From assembly GCA_028829895.1 (NCBI GenBank), contig CM054184.1, forward strand, positions 51,109,201-51,173,200: a DNA stretch of 64,000 nucleotides, read 5' to 3'. Source of the stretch: Sinotaia quadrata (Eukaryota; Mollusca; Gastropoda; Architaenioglossa; Viviparidae). Position numbers and translations under genes: made by a program. Positions 24,920 to 36,255 of the stretch are shown in pieces (position 1 is the first letter of the stretch; the number at the start of each line of letters is the position of its first letter). The notes below the pieces were generated by a model. That model saw only the letters and a list, made by a program, of their open reading frames with translations. It searched no databases and was not told the origin of the DNA.

Positions 24920-26957
24920 GAAGAGGAAGTAAATTGAACGCAGCGCTTCCTAACGGTTATAATAGGACTATTTTCATTAGCTTAAAAAAAATAAAAAAGT
25001 TAAAATTTAAAAAAAAAAAAACTCTGAGATTTTACTTCGCATTAAATTTTAAGTCAAACGTATTTGATTAATTTTGAGAGATGGCAGAAGATTTTGCAAA
25101 CACGGTTCAGGATATATGAAGAACCAGTGAGATGCATTTGATCACATTCACATATTTAGTCAAATAAAGCGAATTGTGAACCCATATCGTTGGCGATTGG
25201 GTTCCAATCACGAACCCAACCCGCCAAGCGTACTCCGGTCGGCCCGCTACGGAAACCGGCTTTGATAGCGGTAAACCTAGTCTGTGGCCGGTTTTGATAG
25301 CGGTAAACCTAATCTATGGCCGGTTTCAAGTTTAGTGTCAGTCAGACTGAGTCAGTGATCGACATCGAAACCAGCTAACCTACTGACTCATTGACATAGT
25401 CATTATATATAGTTACTGATCTTTCGACTGACTGCTGTAACCGATACTCTTATGTTGTAATCCGATAAGTCATTAGGTACACATTTACTACAAGAGAGTA
25501 CCTTTATCGCTGAAGTACCAGCGATTAAGCGTGCACGCAGATTATTCCGTTGAGGTTTGTCTCGCCGATTTTTGGTTTCGAAACTTCTACGCATGCGTGT
25601 GTCGTGATTTCTTGACTGGTAAACTCACAGTGGCTAATTTTAATTTGTAAACTTTTCAAGCGACTTGTATCTCTTGTCGTTCCAAAAGTAGAGTGTACGG
25701 CAGACGCAAAGCGGTGTGTCATTTCTGACAAAATGATTTATTTTTTCCGGCACGTGCAACATGAATAGTTTTCAAGTTTCAGGCAAGTGACACTTTCTGA
25801 AGTGCCAAATCTTCTAAAATATCTAATTATGCATATTCACAATATTGTAAAATATGCCTACTGGTTTAAATAGGTACGAAATTTACAAGTACTACAGCTG
25901 TGTTTAAAATGTGCCTGCTGGCATTACAGTAACTAAGTAGATAAAAATAACATCAACTTAGAAAGATAACATTGCATTAGTCCTTTAGGACACAGTAATA
26001 AATGAACGGCAAGATTAAACTGTTCATTCTTCAATCACTCCACCTTCCCTCAAAAAGAAAGAAGTATCGAACAGATAAATAACAGTCAAAACGGTATTTA
26101 TATACGTTCAAAAGTCTCTTCTCTAAAATAATGGCAGTGGATGATTGCAATATTCAATCTGCATTTTGATTTTGACACTTAGGACACATGGACATAAACT
26201 ACGGTGTATACAAAAATAAATACATACAAAACTATATGATACACTTAAATAACACACATACATAAAATAAGCATACTAAGCAATGTGCAGTATACTTAGA
26301 TCAAATAAAAAATAATCATGCAAAGCAACGTTGAAATACTTAGATCAAATATATAAAACATATACAAAAATAAAAGAAATTACATACTAACTCATATCTT
26401 TAATTCCTACTAATATACAGTATACAAATATAATACATATTAAACGACAAAGAATATGTACAGGCTATTTATATTCGACACAGCCTCAAGCAGTAAAGAA
26501 AACGTACACACACAGAGGAATCTAAATCGCAGTGGAATGCACATTTATACGTGAAAACACATACGAAACTATTTAGTAGCTGTATAAAATAAAAATAGTA
26601 AGCTACATATAGCATGAAAACATTTTAGAAACTTCGTGTCATACATATCCTATTACATTTAATAAGGTACATATCAAACATAAAAACATGAAATTACCCA
26701 ACAATATGATATGCAAATACACGTGACATACATAATCATATCAAACTACACAGAAAATACACCAACATTAATACAAAAACAACCAACGCATAGCATGTAA
26801 AAACAAACGATTGATAATAATTATACACATTCAAAGTGATAGCAAGGCACGAAATGGACAAGAATAGTGAGACTAGATCAAACCACGTGTTCAATAAATA
26901 TAATCAAACGGTTTACCTACAGTTAATGCCCCTGAACATACATTTGCTTATTATTTA
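24920..26957. other. No firm gene; short duplication and open frame
   Basis: A roughly 37 bp unit (TTTTGATAGCGGTAAACCTA) is repeated at 25246-25327. A minus-strand ATG at 25722 opens 65 residues beginning MTHRFASAVHSTFG with a GTGAGT donor-like site inside; no family recognised. The remainder is AT-rich. Confidence 0.4.
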
Positions 26958-27175
26958 CAGGGTGGCCCAAAAGTAGGTTTACAGTTATTAAACTACCTTT
27001 TTGATTTGAGATTTGAAGAATGTTGCAATGCTGAAGGAGGACATTTTGAGCATCTGAGATATAATATTAAATTGTTTATGTTTATGTTAAGAGGTATAAC
27101 GAATTTCTAGTGTTCTAGTGTCGAATTTTCAAATAGTCTACGTGATAACTGTAAACCTACTTTTGGGTCACCCTG
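26958..27175. mobile_element. 218 bp mariner-type MITE
   Basis: Ends CAGGGTGGCCCAAAAGTAGG and the inverse of CAGGGTGACCCAAAAGTAGG match over 31 bp with one mismatch, flanked by TA on both sides, the Tc1/mariner target. Inside, the plus strand reads NAEGGHFEHL, like the C-terminal motif of mariner transposases, so it looks like an internal-deletion derivative. Confidence 0.9.
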
Positions 27176-27776
27176 TATATTAATGTCCGATGCATACACT
27201 GAATTGTTCATTGTTAATCAGAAATTGCAGGTGCAGTAATTAATTGCACGACTGGTTATAAGAAACGAATTTTTGCAGTTCTCATTAAACGGTACATTAG
27301 CAGTTTATTTGCGCATACCAAAAGGTTGCCAAAGAACAAGGTTACAAATAAATGTTTCGCTATTCATTAGTGGACATTTTAAAAAAATCCTGTCTACATC
27401 GAGACCAGCACTACCTATACTGAGTTAATGTTTCACGTATATTAAATTTAAATTTATACAGTGGATTGTGCATTTTAATTCTCATTCGTAAATGTATTTT
27501 CTCTATTTATGGACACTTGGCTTTTAATGGAGACAATTTCAGCCTGAACTCACAAGAGTATGGCTTCTTGAGTTAAATGCTTAACTTCATTAAAGTACAC
27601 TGGATAATCAGTATTTAATATTGAAGAGTAGACTTACGCAAATTTTAGAATATTTTGCAATGGGAAGTAACTGCTGAAAAGAGCACTTGTTTGAACTGAA
27701 TCTAAGCCTTTCACTAAATGAAGGAAAAGGAGAGCAACATGTGATGAGGTAAAATACCCTCCTCGTGAAAAAGGGT

Positions 27777-27792
27777 GGCCCTGAAAAGGGCC
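27777..27792 (-). terminator. Histone mRNA 3' stem-loop
   Basis: Minus strand reads GGCCCT-TTTC-AGGGCC followed by ACCC: a perfect 6 bp stem with a 4 nt loop, 36 nt after the H1 stop. This is the canonical SLBP-binding structure of non-polyadenylated histone mRNAs. A purine-rich ACGAGGAGGG about 10 nt downstream is a plausible U7 histone downstream element. Confidence 0.95.
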
Positions 27793-27828
27793 AATGCGTC
27801 CTTAAGGGACGAAATGAAATTGGAGAAT

Positions 27829-28458
27829 TTACTTCTTGGCTGCGGCTTTGGGCTTTGAAACCTTCTTAGGCGCCTTGGGCTTTTTAGGCTTGGAAGCTGC
27901 TTTCTTTGCAGGAGATTTTGCAACCTTGGGCTTTTTAGGAGATTTTGGCTTCTTAGCGGGGGCCTTGGGTTTTTTGGCTGCAACCTTCTTTGGAGACTTC
28001 GGTTTTTTAGAAGCAGCTTTGGGCTTTTTGGCTGCAGCTTTGGGTTTCTTGGCAATGGCTACCTTGGTGGGTTTCCTGGCTGCCTTGGGCTTTTTGGGTT
28101 TATCAGCTGCAAGTTTCTTCTCTCCCAGACGAAAGGACCCGGAAGCGCCAGTACCCTTGGCCTGTTTCAGAGTGCCAGCCTTGACGCCAGCCTTGAGAGT
28201 GGTCTTCAGCCGAGCATTGATCTTGGTAGTGTCAGAGCCCACTTTGTAGTTGGCCATGATGTACTTTAGGATAGCCTGGCGTGAAGATCCACCCCGTTCT
28301 TTCAGACTCTGAATGGCTGCGGCGATCATGATGTTGTATTTAGGATGTTCTGCAGGCAAAGAGGGTTTCTTTGGCTTTGGCGCAGCCTTCTTAGGCACTT
28401 TGGCTGGAGCAGCAGCAACTGGTGCAGCATCGGGAACAGTAACATCTGTATCTGCCAT
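27829..28458 (-). CDS. Linker histone H1
   Basis: Intronless, 209 residues. Binds linker DNA at the nucleosome entry/exit and compacts chromatin in the nucleus. Residues 1-35 are an Ala/Pro/Lys tail. Residues 36-112 are the winged-helix globular domain: HPKYNIMIAAAIQSLKERGG, SSRQAILKYIMANY, then INARLKTTLKAGVKAGTLKQ and TGASGSFRLGE. The rest is a Lys/Ala/Pro tail with SPKK at 155-158 and 173-176 and SPAK near 182, typical CDK sites. Start: ATG at 28458 (MADTDVTVPD). The frame stays open further upstream, but that stretch contains the TATA-like box and is not H1-like. The 3' stem-loop and upstream AC box mark it as a replication-dependent gene. No core histone genes are in the window. Confidence 0.97.
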   Translation of the reverse strand: MADTDVTVPDAAPVAAAPAKVPKKAAPKPKKPSLPAEHPKYNIMIAAAIQSLKERGGSSRQAILKYIMANYKVGSDTTKINARLKTTLKAGVKAGTLKQAKGTGASGSFRLGEKKLAADKPKKPKAARKPTKVAIAKKPKAAAKKPKAASKKPKSPKKVAAKKPKAPAKKPKSPKKPKVAKSPAKKAASKPKKPKAPKKVSKPKAAAKK

Positions 28459-28554
28459 AGTAGAAGTAATGCTAAACGACGAATTAACTGTTATTTCAGA
28501 ACGCTCTTTGAACTGCTGAAGCAGTGAATGCGGCAAGCGGACTGTTTCACGCGG

Positions 28555-28646
28555 TTTTATTAACGTGCGAGAGCCGCAAAGAAAGCACCACATTGCTCGC
28601 ACGCAAATAGTGCCGTGATAAGCCTTCGCTGAGTAAAATTGTGTTT
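28555..28646 (-). promoter_or_regulatory. Histone H1 promoter: TATA-like box and H1 AC box
   Basis: On the minus strand AATAAAA (28561-28555) lies about 97 bases upstream of the ATG. AAACACA (28646-28640), the H1-specific box known from animal H1 promoters, lies about 85 bp further upstream, near the usual spacing. No clear CCAAT box was found. Confidence 0.55.
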
Positions 28647-28659
28647 GTTGACAACATTC

Positions 28660-31184
28660 AGCAATAAATTAAAAATACATAGACATTCATTATATACAGT
28701 TGATTTATATAATTATAAAGTAGAGATTCCAAGCTTTCTTTTGATGTAAATATTAAGACATATACTTTAGCGGCCTTTAAAAACAATTAAAAATAAAACT
28801 GGCATGACACCTAGCCAAAACAGCGAAGTGTAACAAAATTATAGAAAAATATAATTTAGTAAATTGGTATGTGCTTATATTGGATATGCTTGGTTATACC
28901 AGACAATGATTTACTCTAATCAACTGATTAACTTATTAAATAAGCGCCATATAATAAACTATATTGGGTTTTCCGATGCTACTGAAACACAAAACCTCAA
29001 AACTCGCAGCCATTTCTGCTTCGTTCTTTATCAGTATATTACTTGAAATAAGTGCTAGGATCGGTTGATATAATGCGATAAAAAATATAAATGCTGATAT
29101 AAACATATTAAAAGGTCCATAATTTAATAATTTTGCGAAATAACAAGCACAAACAAGCGTTCTTTCTCAAAAGTTAATGTTTTACGAGCATGCCAAACGA
29201 TAAGACAAGATCAACATGGCGCCTGGGCAACAGAAATCGGTCATGTAGTTTAAATTAACTTCAGAAAAATATTTAGAATTGGTTTATGGATATTTAACAC
29301 GTTATAAAGCCGACCTAATATAACGACTTTGTCTAACATTTTGGATTCTCATCTTAAAAATGAACAGAAAAAATATAGTACCCCTTATAGGTATTAATGT
29401 GTTTCGATTGATATACATGCATGTATCGTTCAAATAGTATTCTTCAGCCCTTTACCGATTCTGTCATTTTCTAAAAAAATTATACGGAGTTCACGTATTT
29501 TGGCATTAGAACCAAATCTTATTTTCATTGATTAAGGAAAAACCTATCTATTATTATTTCAATTTCAGAATTACCTCAGACTTTATTCTGAAATAATTTT
29601 TCCTGTTAGTAAAATACACAGTGGTTTAACTGCTAAGAGTATTAATTCTCTAACCTTATGATATGCAACTAAGCCTAAGAATATAGACCTATATGATGAC
29701 AAATAATGGGCACTTTAGCAGTTAATTTTATACTCATATAATCATACAGTGAATAGAATAGGTAATCTTAATTTAACTTTATATGAATATCAGTTAATAT
29801 ACTGCTTACATAAAGCCAAATAAGTGTACATTGTTCAACAGTTTATAAAATGGTGCACGGGATTGACACAACAATATATTTTGCAGTGTGATTTAAAAAC
29901 AATCTACCTAATTGTTTCAACCTAGAATATATATATATATATTGCAGCTTGGATTTAATAACTAATAAAATAAATAATGTGCTAATACAACAGAAATAAT
30001 TACAGACTCCTAAACTTCTAGCATAATGTTGATAGCAGCAATTTTTCTATGAAATTTGGATTAGTAAATTGTGTGACAATAAGGTATCCTTTAGTCAGCG
30101 ATAAGAATTAAGAAGATGGTAACTGGTTCCTAATTTTGAGAAAAGATTGCAAAATTAAGGTAAAAAACGAGTTTAAGAACTTAACAGAATGTAGAGAACA
30201 GAATAGAGTATCTATAGTTCTATAGTGAAAAGAAGGGGTGTGGTGGGTATCTAATTTGTAATCACAATATGAACTGAGAAGACTTAGAAATCACAGCTGG
30301 ATATATTAGAAAGCATTACATCTTGTATTTATACATTAACAATTACTATTTACAATTAACTTAGCATACAATAATTATTAATTAATTATAAACAGTGAGG
30401 TAACTTCTAAATCTGCTCCTCAACCAAAACACCAAATTGGCCATTGTTTACATTTTTTTTTAATGTCAATCGACACCAGAAACAATATAAAAAATTTGAG
30501 GCTTTCATTTACTTAAGGGTCTTTTAAAAAATAAATATAACCATAGGAACGATTTAACACCATCATCAGTCGCCGTGATGAAGTGACCATTGTTGGGTAA
30601 AGGGAGACTAGCATGTAATTTCCATCTTATTATCTTTCTTTTTCTTCATTTTTCAAACATTCCAATTAAACATACATTGAGGTAGGCCTATATATGCATT
30701 CACTTAGCCATTGCATGAATATATATTTATAAGGGACAACACATTTGTTTTCGGGGATATAGGCACCAGATACGCGCGCAGGCACGCACGCACACACAAA
30801 AATATAAAACTGTGAACGTAAAGCAACTCAAGGGCGGTATCTGTATAGTGGTGACGTTGCAAACGCAAGTCGGGAACCAAAACGCTCATTCAGTCACGTT
30901 GAACAGAAAAAATACTGAATTGTACCTTTTTTCCTTTCTTTAAATACAATTCCAAACTGTAGATGACGCGCAAAGATTCAATACAGAAGTGACGGGTGAA
31001 TTCAAGAAATGGAGCTAAAACAGCCAGGAATAGATAGTAAACGACTTATGGACCATTTTGATCAAAACGGAGTTTGTAGACCTGTCTCTTGCGCTAGAAG
31101 AGTGGACTCTTCGAGAATACATTTACAAGAATAAAAATTAACTGCACTAACTGCTTTATTTATCACCCCCAGAACTGTATAAAT
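28660..31184. other. No gene supported
   Basis: AT-rich with scattered CpG. A 41-residue frame with strong start context at 31009-31134 (MELKQPGIDSKRLMDHFDQN) is the only item worth noting; it has no recognised family. Confidence 0.4.
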
Positions 31185-31395
31185 TCTTAAATCGTAACGC
31201 AATTTTGCACTAAAATTGAGTGTGCGCCTAATGCAATGTTGCAGTAAAAATGAGTATATACGTAAAGTTCTGACAATTTTTCACTGATAATGAGTATATA
31301 TGTGAAGCCCTTACGCAATTTTGCACTGAAAATGAGTATATACGTAAAGTCGTAACACAATTTTGTACTGAAAATGTATATAGTGTTGGGGCGTT
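31185..31395. repeat. Tandem repeat, about 45-60 bp unit
   Basis: Four diverged copies containing GCAATTTTGCACTGAAAATG and AGTATATACGTAAAG. Confidence 0.7.
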
Positions 31396-31677
31396 GACCG
31401 AAATTCTGCAAAATAAAATAAACTGCACGTGGGCGCGCATTGCTGATGTCAGTAAAAAAATAAATTTAAATAATAATTCTTATTTTCAAGTAAACTAAAT
31501 GTAAATCTCATGATCACACCTGGAGCAGACATATTGGGCGTGGGATATATATATATATATATATATATTATTGGACCACTTTAGCCTATTCTGCTTCACT
31601 TACGAGGAGATCGAGTGGCTGAATATGAACAGACACGGATGATCAGATAATGCGCTGACATGTGTCTTTGAGTAGTA

Positions 31678-32530
31678 GTTCCTTTAACATTATATTAACA
31701 TTACGTTTTCCTTTAACATTATATTATTAACATTACGTTTTCCTTTAACATTATATTAACATTACGTTTTCCTTTAACATTATATTAACAATACCCTTTC
31801 CTTTAATATTATATTATAAATATTACGTTTTCCTTTAACATTATATTAAAAATACCCTTTCCTTTAACATTATATTATTAACATTACGTTTTCCTTTAAC
31901 ATTATATTAACATTACGTTTTCCTTTAACATTATATTAACAATACCCTTTCCTTTAACATTATATTATAAATATTACGTTTTCCTTTAACATTATATAAA
32001 AAATACCCTTTCCTTTAACATTATATTATTAACATTACGTTTTCCTTTAACATTATATTAACATTACGTTTTCCTTTAACATTATATTAACAATACTCTT
32101 TCTTTTAACATTATATTATAAACATTACGTTTTCCTTTAACATTATGTTAACATTACGTTTTTCTTTAACATTATATTATTAACATTACGTTTTCCTTTA
32201 ACATTATGTTAACATTACGTTTTCCTTTAACATTATGATAACGTTACGTTTTCCTGTAACATTGTGTTAACGTTACGTTTTCCTTTAACATTATGTTAAC
32301 GTTACGTTTTCCTGTAACATTATGTTAACGTTACGTTTTCCTGTAATATTACATTAACGTTAAGCTTTCTTTTAACATTATATTAACATTACCTTTTTAT
32401 TTAACATTATATTATTATTATTACGTTATCATTTAACATTATGTTAACATTACGTTTTCCTTTAATATTACGGTATCCTTTAACGTTACGTTAATGTTAT
32501 ACTGTCCTTTAACATTATGTTAACATAATG
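31678..32530. repeat. Minisatellite, about 30-33 bp unit
   Basis: About 27 copies of TTCCTTTAACATTATATTAA plus CATTACGTT. Left copies alternate between 30 and 33 bp forms in a repeating order; right copies from about 32140 carry ATGTTAAC. Confidence 0.9.
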
Positions 32531-32794
32531 TCTTTTATGGCGGCAACTAATGGTAAGCCTCGGCTAAAACAACATTTTACTAACAATAATTATTATGCTA
32601 ATTGTGCTGACAAAATTAGCGCGTATTCACACACACAGGTGTGCGCAGATATACCTTAATTTCCGATTAAAACCAGCAGCCAGAGAGCTTAAAAAGCAAA
32701 ACTAAACATTGGTGCTAATGAACATACGTACGGGAAATGCCAGGTCGCTGTCAGTCAAAATTTTCATGTTGAGCTTGCTATTTTTTCATTGTAG

Positions 32795-33200
32795 GCCCTG
32801 TATATATGGGCCTACGTGTACGATAAAGACACGTATGCTTAAGCATGCAATAAAGACACCTATTAATTATTTCATTGTATGGACCTAGACCTACGTGAGT
32901 AATAAAGACTCTTAATAGGCCTATTTATTTAACTGTATGGATCTAGACATATACGTGTAATAAAGACACTTAATAGGCCTATTTATTTCACTGTATGGAT
33001 GTAGGGGTCATATTTCTTATGATAAAGGTAAGTAGTGTTTATTTCACACTATGGACATAGATATTCACATATAATAAAGACACATAATTATTGTTTATTT
33101 CATTGTATAGCCATAGGCATATCGCTTATAATAAAGGTAAATAGTGTTTATTTCACTGTATGGACGTAGAAATCGTATCTCTTATGATTAAGATACATAG
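32795..33200. repeat. Tandem repeat, about 55-70 bp unit
   Basis: About six diverged copies containing TATTTCACTGTATGGAC and TAATAAAGACAC. Confidence 0.75.
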
Positions 33201-33789
33201 TACTGGACTGCTGTAAGTAAGAATGCTTTCTATAAACACAATCAGAATGATTAATGGGAAAAGGCACAATATTTGTAACAGTTTTAATAACAGAGTTTAA
33301 CTTGTCTGCTGAATCCCAGAGAAACAAAAATAAATCCCACACCAAATGTCGATTAACAACAACAAAAATTGAAGAAAAGTCACATTTCCATTAAGTTGGC
33401 TCCAAAACAAGAAAAGACTGTGCAGTTGATATGACAATATCAGTTAATTTTCTTGCTTGTCTTTTTTTCAATGTATTCTCTTCTCTCTCTTTTTTAATGC
33501 AAATACATGTATTAAAAATATCTGCCCATTAGAAGCATTAAAAATAAAATAAAGATGAAAAAATCTGGCAGCCGCATTCAAACAAAAGCAAAGAATAAAT
33601 AAAACAACAACAACAAAACATGTATTCATTTAATAACAAACCACTCGAGAAGAAATATTCTCTTAATCCATAAATTTTGTTCAGTCTGACAAAGACTGTC
33701 TTCTTATCCACTGTATTTTTTAAAAATCCATTCCAAGTTGTCTCCCATACACTGAGCACATTTGTTCCAATGTCATTGGAATGATCTTT

Positions 33790-33965
33790 CAGTGTCCCTG
33801 CAGGAAAAAATTAGTTTGGAACAGGTTGGCAGTTGTGGGAATGATAGTGATTTCATAATGCTCCTTAAGGACAAAATTTGTTTGGAATAGGTTGGCAGTT
33901 GTAGGAATGGCATAATAGTGTTCCTGAGAGATAAAATTGTTTGGGACAGGTTGGCAGTCCTAGGA
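33790..33965. repeat. Tandem repeat, about 60-65 bp unit
   Basis: Three copies containing GTTTGGAAYAGGTTGGCAGT and TAGGAATG. Confidence 0.75.
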
Positions 33966-34074
33966 ATGACACATGTACATTACAGTGGACATTCTCTCAT
34001 GTCTATCTGTCTGCCTATATATTTAACACTACATATATGTCAGTATATAATTTCACCAGTCATACATATTTATT

Positions 34075-34340
34075 AATGAATATGCATCACTATCCATTGG
34101 CACACATTACTGAATATAGAGCACACTACTCATACTTTGCAACATTTGATACACCATGCATGCATGTCACTGAATATACAGAACACCACTCATACATGTC
34201 AGTGAATATATGGACCATTCATATGCATGTCAGTGAATATATGGAACACCACTCATATGCATGTCAGTGAATATATGGAACACCACTCATATGCATGTCA
34301 GTGAATATAGGGAACATCATTCATACATGTGTAATTGAAT
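34075..34340. repeat. Minisatellite, about 34 bp unit
   Basis: Seven or eight copies containing GTCAGTGAATATATGGAACA and CCACTCATA. Confidence 0.85.
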
Positions 34341-36049
34341 ATACAGCAATCCACACATTACTATTGCATGCCTTTAAATATACAGTACACCACTTGTACG
34401 TCGTCCACCTGTTAGTGCATGATCCTTAAACTATACTGTAAGACTTTGTGACAGGTTTGCCAGATATGAGCCATATCTAACACCCTTACCATCTGAACGT
34501 CGTCTGTGGATGCAACATGAAGTAAATATACAAATGTATTTATGTTATTAATATTTTAATTAATTTATAATATTTTTTGTGTGTGAGATACAGTAAAATA
34601 TTATAGTGGAATCTTACCACATATTTATCTGACTACAGTATGCAATTGTTTGTGCCTGTATTTGATTCATATATTTAATGAATAAAAGATGTAGTAAATA
34701 AAACTGCAGTTATTCTTTTGTGTTTTGTTAAGTTGTAAAAATAATTTTTGATCAAGTATCTATATTAATTAAAGAATCTAGGTGAATGTCAAGAGTAGAC
34801 AAATTATAATGAATTAACTTTTTCACTATAATTATTTATTATTATAATATGCATGCAATATATTATAAAAACAAACACAATTTTAGTACAGTTATTCTCT
34901 TAATGATCATTTTTGTACAGTCATTTAATTTAACTAGAGCAAATACAAAATGTGTGCAAGGAAAAATTTTAAGTTCAAAATGGAGGAAAGAGGTTTACCA
35001 CTTATGAACAGATAATACTTGAAAGACTGTGGTTCCAGACACAAAGACAAAACTCTGCATGACCTGAATCATATTTTATTATCCATTACCTGAGGAGAAA
35101 GGTACAAACAGTTTATGCCATTACACACCCTAAGCTCAGCATAGCACTACATGTACACAATACAGAATAATCATGTCACAGTGGTCATTTACTTCTTTGT
35201 CTCCTCTCGGACACAAATGGTAACATGCATACTGTGTTGCTAGTGTTTAGAAACATTATGGCAAAGGGGAATAATAGTATCAACTCTGACGAAAATTAGC
35301 TTTTTAAGTCTTAATTTAAGTCTTATTTGTTTTGAACAGTAGGCATTTATTTGCCAATTGCTGCTGTCTATCCCTGCTACTGATGTTGACTTTTTACAAA
35401 GGAACTGGCATTTTACTGTTTTTGCATTCTTTTGGTCTCTTGGTTTAGACAGAAGAAACTCAAAATATAATTGTCTCTTACTTTGTAAATCGTAAATATG
35501 TTAATTATTATTAAATGTCCTTGAAAAAACAAACATTTACACATATAAATGCTAATTTCCAAAAAGAAACATGCTCAATAAAGTACATGACATTACAATC
35601 ACCTACCACTTATATCAGAATACCTGCAAAAACTCAGAAACAAAACAGTAGGAGGTGAATTGTATCATTAATAAATAAAATGAAAATTAAATTGTTTATT
35701 TCAAAGAACTCTATAGAAAAAAATAGAGGCACACCAAATTTTTAATGACGCATAGAAAACATTTTGCACTCTAGTAATATTTTTGGTGGAGAAGATCTGA
35801 TAACAAACTTTTTCATAAAAAACAGTCATTAACATTCAGTATCTTTCTATTAATTACATTAGCTTATGCACATATTCCGGCACCCACAAATATATGTACC
35901 AGCGCATTAGCTATGAAGTATATTAACTAAATGAAACAATAAGCAGCTATGGTCATGTGTGCATTAACTGCATACAAAAACCCTCAGTCACCTTATGTCT
36001 AAGCTATTCTGTAAAATAACTGCAAACAAACAAAAAAAAAAAAAAACAA
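34341..36049. other. AT-rich, no gene seen
   Basis: No supportable coding segment; short frames only. Confidence 0.45.
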
Positions 36050-36255
36050 CAGACAGCACCGACTAAGACATTAGGGAACCAGGAAATTTCCTCATTATCC
36101 CTTTCTTGAAATATTTATAAAACATATTAATAAATATTTATAAGATAGGTTTAATAACTATTTATAAATATTTATTAATAAGTTTTATAAATATTTCAAG
36201 AAAGGGATAATGAGGAAATTTCCTGGTTCCCTAATGTCTTAGTCAGTGCTGTCTG
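36050..36255. repeat. 206 bp near-perfect palindrome (foldback)
   Basis: Arms of about 93 bp, starting CAGACAGCACCGACTAAGAC on the left and its complement on the right (ending AGTCAGTGCTGTCTG), differ at two positions, with a short AT-rich centre. No target duplication is evident. Transcripts of either strand would fold into a long hairpin. Confidence 0.9.

Noticed and set aside
27836..28527. Long plus-strand open frames across histone H1
   Set aside because: They are antisense shadows of the Lys/Ala-rich H1 coding sequence (Phe/Leu/Gly-rich output).
28459..28602. N-terminal extension of H1 beyond the ATG at 28458
   Set aside because: It overlaps the TATA-like box and has no histone character.
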